Below are positions 16,814 through 23,128 of a DNA stretch of 42,909 nt, piece after piece. The translations under genes and the position numbers were made by a program. The DNA is taken from the NCBI GenBank assembly GCA_949959185.1, contig CATLIX010000028.1:1-42909 (forward strand), written 5' to 3'. The stretch is from an uncultured Eubacterium sp. Its GTDB lineage: Bacteria; Bacillota; Clostridia; Lachnospirales; Lachnospiraceae. Position 1 is the first letter of the stretch. Each line of letters starts with the position of its first letter. Below the pieces are notes generated by a model. That model saw only the letters and a list, made by a program, of their open reading frames with translations, was not told the origin of the DNA and searched no databases.

Positions 16814-18445
16814 ATGAAATCAACAAACAAAGTAAAATACCGGGAACTGGTCCGCCTGTTCCGCAACCTCAGAGGAAAACAGCTGCATTTGCTGTTTTTC
16901 TGTATGCTCTCCACGGTACTGGAGCTGTATTTTGTGTATCAGATACAGGAATTTGTGGATTTGGCGGTATCAAAAGCCCCTTGGCAGGAAGTCCTGAAAG
17001 AATTCGGAAGGATTGGACTCACAGGCCTTCTGGCCTTTGGAGCAGGTCTTTATCAGACGCGGGTATGGCATGTGTTCCGTTATACCCTGATGAACCAGAT
17101 GCGCACCATGATGTACGGGAAACTCCTGAAAAAGCGGGCGGTATTTTTTGATGAGAGAACTACGGGAGACATTGTTTCCGCAGTGATGAACGATGGTTCC
17201 CTGATTGCGGAATCGGCGGGAATCAGCGTGCTGATGCTGGTACTGAATATGACGAAAATTGTCATCATAATCGGCGTGCTGCTGGCCCGAAACCTTCTGC
17301 TGGGCAGTGTGGAGATTCTGGTGGGCGCCCTGTATTTCCTGGCAGTCAACCGTATAAATAAGAAAATGAGGGAGAATTATCAGGCATTTTCCCAGGAAAC
17401 CGCCAATCTGAGCCAGCACCTGACAGAAGATACCAGAGCGGTGCTGGAAATCAAAACTCTGAACGAAAAAGAATTTTTTGAAAAAAGATTTTATTCCCAC
17501 ATATGGGAGAAATTTTTCCAGGCTGCCAGAAGGATTATCCGTCTGGATGTCTGCTCCTATGGTGTGAATTCTCTGATTTCCATTATATTCCCGGTGTTTA
17601 TGGTTCTTCTGGGAAGCGTGTTTCTGTACAGAGGGGAAATTACCGTAGGCTGTATTCTGCTGTTTTACACGTATACCCAGAAGCTGGTGGAACCTCTGAA
17701 TAATATGGCAGATTTTTACCGCGGTACCCAGAGGTGTGTGGGAGCTGCGGACCGGATTTATGAATATCTCACGCCGGAAGAAACAACGGAGGGAGTAAGA
17801 ATTGCTCCGGAGGAAGAAACCAGGGTGGAACTGGACATCCGGCGGTTTGCCTGGAAAGAGCAGGATATCCTTAACGATATCCATGCATCCTGGAAGAGCG
17901 GAGATAAAGTATTTATAGAGGGAGAAAGCGGTTCCGGAAAGACCACGCTGCTGAAGTTAATCTGCGGCTTTTATCCGGTGACGGAAGGTGTGGTAAAAAT
18001 CTGCGGCCGTGACGCCCACGCCATACCGGAAGAAGAACTGTTTGACCTTCTGAAAATACAGTTTCAGGAACCTGTGATTCTGGAAGGGACTCTGCGGGAA
18101 AATGTGGCCCTGGGCGGCCGGTATGAAGACAGGGAAATTCTTCAGATACTGGAGCTGGTGCAGTTAAAGGAATTTGCCCTGACCCACGGTCTGGACCATC
18201 AGATACAGGAGTCCGGCGGAAATCTTTCCGGCGGGCAGAAACAACGTCTGGCTCTGGCCAGAGTGTTAATTCGCAGGCCCAGGATTCTGATTATGGATGA
18301 GGCCACCAATGGACTGGATGCGGAAAATGAACGGATTATTCTGGAAAATATAGAGCGGTTTGTGGCGGAAAACGGAAGCATTTTGATTGTTACCTCCCAC
18401 AAGGACGGACTGCGGAAGATATGTAATAAGAAGCTGTCCCTGTAG
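16814..18445 (+). CDS. ABC exporter half-transporter (membrane domain + ATPase)
   Basis: 543 residues. Residues ~20-300 form an exporter-type transmembrane domain with several helices. Residues ~325-543 form the nucleotide-binding domain: Walker A GESGSGKTT, Q-loop IQFQEP, signature LSGGQKQR, Walker B ILIMDEAT and H-loop VTSHKD. All catalytic residues are present. No partner half-transporter is adjacent, so it probably homodimerises. AAGGAG lies 6 bases before the ATG; a TTG three bases earlier is less likely. Its place after a lipoprotein suggests export of a peptide, lipid or small molecule, but no precursor peptide gene is visible beside it. Confidence 0.9.
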   Translation: MKSTNKVKYRELVRLFRNLRGKQLHLLFFCMLSTVLELYFVYQIQEFVDLAVSKAPWQEVLKEFGRIGLTGLLAFGAGLYQTRVWHVFRYTLMNQMRTMMYGKLLKKRAVFFDERTTGDIVSAVMNDGSLIAESAGISVLMLVLNMTKIVIIIGVLLARNLLLGSVEILVGALYFLAVNRINKKMRENYQAFSQETANLSQHLTEDTRAVLEIKTLNEKEFFEKRFYSHIWEKFFQAARRIIRLDVCSYGVNSLISIIFPVFMVLLGSVFLYRGEITVGCILLFYTYTQKLVEPLNNMADFYRGTQRCVGAADRIYEYLTPEETTEGVRIAPEEETRVELDIRRFAWKEQDILNDIHASWKSGDKVFIEGESGSGKTTLLKLICGFYPVTEGVVKICGRDAHAIPEEELFDLLKIQFQEPVILEGTLRENVALGGRYEDREILQILELVQLKEFALTHGLDHQIQESGGNLSGGQKQRLALARVLIRRPRILIMDEATNGLDAENERIILENIERFVAENGSILIVTSHKDGLRKICNKKLSL

Positions 18446-18482
18446 TATTTACGAAATAAGAGAATTTCGGTGAAAAGAATGA

Positions 18483-18550
18483 GGGCTGCAGGAAAATGTG
18501 ATTTCCATACCATATATTGCGGAATCACATTTTTCTGCAGCCCCTTTGTT
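18483..18550. terminator. long hairpin after ABC transporter
   Basis: GGGCTGCAGGAAAATGTGAT (18483-18502, arm continuing to 18506) pairs with ATCACATTTTTCTGCAGCCC (18524-18543), a ~23-bp arm with one mismatch or bulge and a 14-base loop. The T tail is weak (CTTTGTT), so termination is probable, not certain. Confidence 0.6.
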
Positions 18551-18831
18551 ATATTCCTCTGAGGCGGCAGACACTTCGGTTTCTGTAAATCCAAATGCAT
18601 CCTCGTACTTATCAGAAGTGGTTGTGACAACTTCCAGATAAAACGCCTTTTCTTTTTCGTTCAGCAGATAATCGTTTTGTTATACTGTTCTTCCAGGGTT
18701 CGGCAGATGCTTTTCCTTGCTTCCGGAAAGGTGTTCTCCTTAATTCCTGCAAAACTCATGGATATCACCGGAAAGGTGCCCTGCAGGTGACGATATTTTT
18801 CTTCTTTCCATATGGAAAGGCCTTCAAACAT
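18545..18831 (-). pseudogene. decayed AAA-ATPase-like (DUF1703-associated) gene fragment
   Basis: On the minus strand, from 18831, the frame reads MFEGLSIWKEEKYRHLQGTF then PVISMSFAGIKENTF, the N-terminal region of the large AAA-ATPase-like family (PF09820 type) common in Lachnospiraceae and Bacteroides. It stops after ICRTLEEQYNKTIIC. The +1/-1 frame then continues with DYLLNEKEKAFYLEVVTTTS and DKYEDAFGFTETEV, which in full proteins lies hundreds of residues downstream. So there is a frameshift, an internal deletion, no P-loop start and no C-terminal nuclease-like part. It occupies the otherwise gene-free gap of ~550 bp between the ABC transporter and the macrodomain gene. Confidence 0.7.
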
Positions 18832-18994
18832 TATATTGTATCCCGTTCTGATTCACAATGCATGATTTGAGCAATGTTCCGGGGTATGCGTCTGTATGTA
18901 TTTTCTGTTAAATATCGGAAAAAGGTATTGAATTTTCAGCGGGCAAATAGTATGATTCAGGAAACAGACGGTTATGAAAAGGCAGGAGGTCAAC

Positions 18995-19774
18995 ATGACA
19001 CACAGAGAAAAATTAGTGTTTTTAATTCAGAAACTGCAGGAGGATTCTCCCTACAGGGGCATGGAAATCCCGGAGGATTCGGAGAAGCAGAAACGCCTGC
19101 TCCGGACGCTTATGAATATCCGGGCGCCTCAGCCGGTGGACGCGGTGCTTTTGAAAATACAGGATGAATATCTGCAGGAGGAGATAGAGGAAAAAGGGAT
19201 TGTGGACGGTGATGAACTTCCTGCGGTACCGGGGAACAGGCGTCTGGTGCTCTGGAAAGGAGATATTACCACCCTGAAAACAGACGCCATTGTAAATGCG
19301 GCAAACAGTGCTCTGCGGGGGTGTTTTGTACCCTGCCACGGCTGTATTGACAACGTGATTCACAGCGCCTGCGGTATGCAGCTTCGCCTGCTCTGCGATG
19401 AAATTATGACAGAACAGGGACATGAAGAACCTACAGGACAGGCAAAGATTACCCCGGCTTTTAATCTGCCCTGCCGTTATATTCTGCATACGGTAGGCCC
19501 CATTGTTTCCGGCAGCCTGAAAGAAATCCACTGTGAGCAGCTTGCGGGCTGTTACCGCTCCTGTCTGGAGCTGGCGGCGGGGCAGGGGCTGAAAAGCGTG
19601 GCGTTCTGCTGTATTTCCACAGGCGAATTTCATTTCCCGAAAAAAGAAGCTGCAGAGATTGCAGTAAAGACCGTGACGGAATATCTGGAGCAGAATGCTG
19701 AAATGGAACGGGTGATATTTGATGTGTACACGGAAGAAGATTATCAGATTTACCGGCAGATTCTGAACGCATAG
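18995..19774 (+). CDS. zinc-type macrodomain protein, probable ADP-ribose hydrolase
   Basis: 259 residues. Residues ~75-255 form a macrodomain: LVLWKGDITTLKTDAIVNAA, ANSALRGC, GPIVSG and a late CISTGEFHFPKKEA substrate loop. The stretch GCFVPCHGCIDNVIHSACG carries the Cys/His set seen in the zinc-containing macrodomains of Staphylococcus and Streptococcus, which remove ADP-ribose from proteins. Those relatives sit with a sirtuin (SirTM) and lipoate genes; none is present here. The N-terminal ~70 residues are a helical extension also found in that group. The ATG at 18995 was chosen because AGGAGG lies 5 bases upstream. The GH112 gene starts 41 bp downstream. Confidence 0.88.
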   Translation: MTHREKLVFLIQKLQEDSPYRGMEIPEDSEKQKRLLRTLMNIRAPQPVDAVLLKIQDEYLQEEIEEKGIVDGDELPAVPGNRRLVLWKGDITTLKTDAIVNAANSALRGCFVPCHGCIDNVIHSACGMQLRLLCDEIMTEQGHEEPTGQAKITPAFNLPCRYILHTVGPIVSGSLKEIHCEQLAGCYRSCLELAAGQGLKSVAFCCISTGEFHFPKKEAAEIAVKTVTEYLEQNAEMERVIFDVYTEEDYQIYRQILNA

Positions 19775-19815
19775 ACATAGAAAAAAATAATATTTCCACA
19801 GAAGGAGAGAAAAGA

Positions 19816-21972
19816 ATGGATAAAGTAAAAGGACGTGTTACCATACCCACAGATTTGGATGTGATACCCCAGACGCTGGAACTGATGGAACGATGGGGTG
19901 CGGACGCGGTACGTGACTGTGACGGGACGGATTTTCCGGAAGAACTGCAGCCGGTGGACGCAAAAATTTATTCCACCTATTACACCACCAGAAAAGATAA
20001 CGACTGGGCCAGGGCCAACCCGGAGGAAGTGCAGCAGATGTATGTGATGACGCCTTTTTATATGGCGGAGGGGAGTACACTGAGCATTCCGCTGATGAAA
20101 GGATTATATCCGGATATGTTAAAACCCAACAGCCGGGATGATATCACTCGCTGGTGGGAAGTGATGGACCGGACTACGGGACAGCCGGTGTCTTCGGAGC
20201 ACTGGAGCTATGAGGAGAGCACCGGGGAAGTGACGGTTCAGTCCGTACCTTTCCATGATTATACGGTGAGTTTTCTGGCTTATATTATCTGGGATCCGGT
20301 GCATATGTACAATGCGGTGACCAATGGCTGGCAGGATGTGGAACATCAGATTACCTTTGATGTGCGCCAGCCCAAAACCCATGCATATACCATGAAGCGG
20401 CTGCGGAAATTCATTGAGGAACACCCTTATGTAAATGTGCTGCGGTTCACCACCTTTTTCCATCAGTTTACGTTGATTTTTGATGAGCTGGCCAGGGAAA
20501 AATATGTAGACTGGTACGGATATTCTGCCTCGGTCAGCCCTTATATTCTGGAGCAGTTTGAGCGGGAAGCAGGCTATAAATTCCGTCCCGAATATATTAT
20601 CGACCAGGGATATTACAATGGCCAGTACCGGATTCCCACCAGAGAATTCAGGGATTTTCAGGAGTTCCAGCGTCGGGAAGTGGCCCGGATTGCAAAAGAA
20701 ATGGTGGATATCACCCACGAATGCGGCAAAGAAGCCATGATGTTCCTGGGAGACCACTGGATTGGCACGGAACCCTTCCTGGAGGAATTTGCTTCCATCG
20801 GAGTGGACGCTGTGGTGGGAAGCGTGGGAAATGGTTCCACTCTGCGGCTCATCAGCGATATTGAAGGGGTGAAATATACGGAAGGAAGGCTGCTGCCTTA
20901 TTTCTTCCCGGATACCTTCTGTGAGGGCGGCGACCCGGTAAAAGAGGCGAAAGTCAACTGGGTAACGGCACGAAGGGCCATCCTCAGAAAGCCCATCGAC
21001 CGGATTGGATATGGCGGTTATCTGAAGCTGGCGCTGGAATTCCCGGAATTTATTTCCTATGTGGAAAGTGTCTGCGAGGAATTCCGGGTACTGTATGAAA
21101 ATGTGAAAGGCTGCGTGCCTTATTGTGTGAAAAAAGTGGCTGTTTTGAACTGCTGGGGCAAAATGCGCGCCTGGGGCTGCCATATGGTGCACCATGCGTT
21201 GTATCAGAAGCAGAATTATTCCTATGCAGGGGTCATCGAAGCCCTGTCCGGCGCGCCCTTTGACGTAGTTTTTATCAGCTTTGAGGATATAAAACAGAAT
21301 CCCGCTATCTTAAAAGACATTGACGTGCTGATGAATGTGGGAGGGGCAGATACCGCTCACACCGGAGGCGAATGGTGGTGCGATGAGGAAGTGGTGACTG
21401 CCATCAGGAAATTCGTATACGAAGGAGGCGGAATCATCGGCGTGGGAGAGCCCTCTGCCCATCAGGCCAACGGAAGATTTTTCCAGCTTGCAGGCGTATT
21501 CGGCGTGGAAGAAGAACGGGGATTTACCCTGGGTTACGATAAGTACAACTGGGAAAGCCACAGCCATTTCATTACGGAAGACTGTCAGGGAGAGATTGAC
21601 TTTGGGGAAGGCCAGAAAAATATTTATGCGCTGGAAGGAACGGAAATTCTCGTGGAACGGGAGAAAGAAGTTCAGCTTGCAGTAAATGAATTTGGAAAAG
21701 GCCGGGCGGTTTATATCAGCGGCCTGCCCTACAACTTTGAGAACAGCCGCCTGCTGTACCGCTCCGTGCTGTGGAGCTCTCATGAGGAATCCCGCCTTCA
21801 TCACTGGTTCAGCACGAATTTCAATGTGGAAGTTCACGCCTATCCGGCAAATGGTAAATTCTGTGTGGTGAATAATACCTACGAACCGCAGGAAACTCTG
21901 GTCTACAAAGGAAACGGAGAGAGTTTTTCCCTGAAATTAGAGGAGAGTGAGATTATCTGGTATCAGATTTAA
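19816..21972 (+). CDS. GH112 beta-1,3-galactosyl-N-acetylhexosamine (or galactosyl-rhamnose) phosphorylase
   Basis: 718 residues, the usual length for GH112. It phosphorolyses galacto-N-biose/lacto-N-biose (from mucin or milk glycans) to galactose-1-phosphate and the free HexNAc; a sub-branch instead uses galactosyl-beta-1,4-rhamnose. Visible family blocks: GRVTIPTDLDVIPQTLELM, RWGADAVRDCDGTD, IYSTYYTTRKDN, FTTFFHQFTLIFD, FLGDHWIGTEPF with Asp313 (expected general acid), and RIGYGGYLKLALEFPEF. The C-terminal domains (glutaminase-like fold, then beta) are complete. It is cytoplasmic, with no signal peptide. AAGGAG precedes the ATG. No transporter or Leloir genes adjoin it, so the disaccharide importer must be elsewhere. 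Substrate choice cannot be fixed by eye. Confidence 0.9.
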   Translation: MDKVKGRVTIPTDLDVIPQTLELMERWGADAVRDCDGTDFPEELQPVDAKIYSTYYTTRKDNDWARANPEEVQQMYVMTPFYMAEGSTLSIPLMKGLYPDMLKPNSRDDITRWWEVMDRTTGQPVSSEHWSYEESTGEVTVQSVPFHDYTVSFLAYIIWDPVHMYNAVTNGWQDVEHQITFDVRQPKTHAYTMKRLRKFIEEHPYVNVLRFTTFFHQFTLIFDELAREKYVDWYGYSASVSPYILEQFEREAGYKFRPEYIIDQGYYNGQYRIPTREFRDFQEFQRREVARIAKEMVDITHECGKEAMMFLGDHWIGTEPFLEEFASIGVDAVVGSVGNGSTLRLISDIEGVKYTEGRLLPYFFPDTFCEGGDPVKEAKVNWVTARRAILRKPIDRIGYGGYLKLALEFPEFISYVESVCEEFRVLYENVKGCVPYCVKKVAVLNCWGKMRAWGCHMVHHALYQKQNYSYAGVIEALSGAPFDVVFISFEDIKQNPAILKDIDVLMNVGGADTAHTGGEWWCDEEVVTAIRKFVYEGGGIIGVGEPSAHQANGRFFQLAGVFGVEEERGFTLGYDKYNWESHSHFITEDCQGEIDFGEGQKNIYALEGTEILVEREKEVQLAVNEFGKGRAVYISGLPYNFENSRLLYRSVLWSSHEESRLHHWFSTNFNVEVHAYPANGKFCVVNNTYEPQETLVYKGNGESFSLKLEESEIIWYQI

Positions 21973-21990
21973 GGACTGTCGGAGGTCATT

Positions 21991-22020
21991 TTCGACAAAA
22001 AGGTATATAAGCCTGTCGAA
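21991..22020. promoter_or_regulatory. two inverted Spo0A-box-like sites
   Basis: TTCGACA (21991-21997) and TGTCGAA (22014-22020) are exact inverse copies of the 0A-box core TGTCGAA. The first has the favourable flanks TTTTTGTCGAAAAT on its own strand. They lie about -50 and -24 from the expected start of the small toxin-like transcript. Control by Spo0A is an inference. Confidence 0.45.
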
Positions 22021-22025
22021 TAATA

Positions 22026-22034
22026 TGCTATAAT
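22026..22034 (+). promoter_or_regulatory. extended -10 promoter of the toxin-like gene
   Basis: TGC-TATAAT (-10 hexamer 22029-22034) has no good -35 at 16-18 bp. Expected start of RNA is about 22041, where GTTGC...GCAAC (22041-22062) would form a 5' stem-loop. Confidence 0.65.
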
Positions 22035-22079
22035 CTATGTGTTGCTCACCGATACCCGCAACAGGGAGGAGGTGTTCAC

Positions 22080-22178
22080 ATGGAGTTATTTGCATCCTTT
22101 TTAATCGCCGTTATGGCTGGTGTGGCTTGCCACTACATCATCAAATGGTTAGACGGTGACGACAGGAGCAACAAATAG
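22080..22178 (+). CDS. 32-residue hydrophobic peptide, type I toxin-like (Fst/Ldr-like)
   Basis: The ATG follows GGAGGAGG with an ideal 7-base gap. The product has one hydrophobic helix (LFASFLIAVMAGVACHYII) followed by KWLDGDDRSNK, that is, a Trp-Leu-Asp junction and a charged tail. This is the outline of Fst-family membrane toxins. The gene has its own extended -10 promoter, a 5' stem-loop and a terminator hairpin at 22215-22250. A convergent promoter at 22298-22326 drives a short RNA that contains a copy of this gene's start region in antisense. Together these support a type I toxin-antitoxin pair. The peptide family assignment is by shape, not by search. Confidence 0.72.
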   Translation: MELFASFLIAVMAGVACHYIIKWLDGDDRSNK

Positions 22179-22204
22179 CCTGGCGGGTGCTTTGCCGCTA
22201 AAAA

Positions 22205-22291
22205 AGAAAAGAAGAATCCCCGGACTGTGGTGCAACACAGTCCGGGGATTTCATTCTTTGTTCACATGGAACTTTTGCATCTCTTTTGCCT
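22205..22291 (-). ncRNA. antisense antitoxin RNA candidate
   Basis: From the minus-strand promoter at 22298-22326 an RNA would start near 22291 and run to the hairpin at 22215-22250, whose minus-strand T-rich tail (CTTCTTTTCTTTTTT) would end it: about 80-90 nt. On the plus strand, 22260-22287 (GTTCACATGGAACTTTTGCA...) is an imperfect copy of 22074-22102 (GTTCACATGGAGTTATTTGC...), which spans the toxin start codon. The RNA can therefore pair with the toxin translation-start region and, through the shared hairpin, with its 3' end, as RNA II does in par/Fst systems. Confidence 0.68.
22215..22250. terminator. shared bidirectional terminator
   Basis: AATCCCCGGACTGTG (22215-22229) pairs perfectly with CACAGTCCGGGGATT (22236-22250) across loop GTGCAA. 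T-rich sequence follows on both strands, stronger on the minus strand. Confidence 0.85.
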
Positions 22292-22297
22292 GACGAC

Positions 22298-22326
22298 ATT
22301 ATAGCATATGCATAAATGTTTTTCAA
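22298..22326 (-). promoter_or_regulatory. promoter of the antisense RNA
   Basis: On the minus strand: TTGAAA (22326-22321), exactly 17 bp, then TATAAT (22303-22298) with TGC just before it. This near-consensus promoter is stronger than that of the toxin, as expected for a constitutive antitoxin RNA. Confidence 0.75.
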
Positions 22327-22355
22327 TATGTTTTTATTCAAAAATTTTATCTGTA

Positions 22356-22531
22356 GTATCAGTTCAGCCATCGCCAAATTTATGGACGAATCATGCTTGC
22401 ATGAATGAGTTCATAATGCCGGCGATGAGGGGAACGCCCCTTAAGCCTCAGACAGGAGCTGCGTCAGCAGCGGATAGCCTGCCTGACAGGCGGTCTGTGG
22501 CTTGTTTGAGGGGTGTGGACTGACCTGTTAC
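22356..22531. repeat. R1 dispersed repeat, copy c
   Basis: The same element as 1410-1585 in opposite orientation, with degenerate ends (GTATCAGTTCAG, CTGACCTGTTAC). It shares AAGCCTCAGACAGGAGCTGC and GATAGCCTGCCTGACAGG with copy a. A perfect 12-bp hairpin (GACCTGTTACTA/TAGTAACAGGTC, 22522-22549) marks its right border. Confidence 0.75.
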
Positions 22532-22549
22532 TATCTGTAGTAACAGGTC

Positions 22550-22694
22550 GTTACTGTTCACACGGCACTGTGCACCACGCTGCACGGTGTCCGGTCAAAG
22601 AAGTAGTGACTGTCAGGCATCCGGCTCCTCACCGAAGGTGACTTTAAATGGCCGGATGCCGTTACTGGAACACCAGTAGGGTGTGAACAGTAAC
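22550..22694. repeat. 145-bp palindromic element with 13-bp perfect TIRs
   Basis: The ends GTTACTGTTCACA (22550-22562) and TGTGAACAGTAAC (22682-22694) are exact inverse copies. Inside, GGCATCCGGC and GCCGGATGCC flank a segment CTCACCGAAGGTGACTTTAAA that is echoed at 42588-42612 in the R1 copy there. It is non-coding and MITE-like. The following 22695-22833 shows no gene or clear repeat. Confidence 0.75.
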
Positions 22695-22833
22695 ACAGTT
22701 CATTATTACGGTATTTTCTGAAACCGGGTGCAGGGTGGACGAGATGGTCGGCAGTAAATGCAGAGGAGACATAACGAAACCCTGACAGGAAGAAAGGGCA
22801 GAACAGGCATAGCGTGAACCCTGACAAAATAAC

Positions 22834-22966
22834 GTAACAGTTCAGACAAGCTGCCCTGTTACATGCAAAAATCCATTTAAAATTGCTTCGCAATGGGATT
22901 TTTGCCTTCCTGAATCATATTCTCACGGTCAGCGCAGCAGGTGCGCAGACCTGTCTGAACTGTTAC
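22834..22966. repeat. R1 dispersed repeat, copy b (133 bp, 15-bp TIRs)
   Basis: GTAACAGTTCAGACA (22834-22848) and its exact inverse (22952-22966) bound the unit. The interior has AAAATCCCATTGCG-like palindromes and TCTCACGGTCAGCGCAGCAG, which recurs inverted at 31262-31290. Confidence 0.8.
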
Positions 22967-23128
22967 AAAATAACCAATAAAACAGAAATAATTCCCATAA
23001 TATTGTGGAAATTTTCATTCCGGTTCGCTATAATTAAGTTAATAATGTTCAGTCAATGGTAAAATACGGAATTACTGTGCCCGCATCACAAGGGAGTGTG
23101 ATGTTTAAAACAAGGAGTGTGTTATGAA

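Noticed and set aside
22308-22523. Small plus-strand ORF in the repeat cluster
   Set aside because: It runs through an R1 repeat whose other copies are not open in that frame and has no ribosome site.
22356-22966. CRISPR-like array in the repeat cluster
   Set aside because: The repeats are of different lengths and orientations, with palindromic ends and no regular spacer pattern. No cas gene is present.
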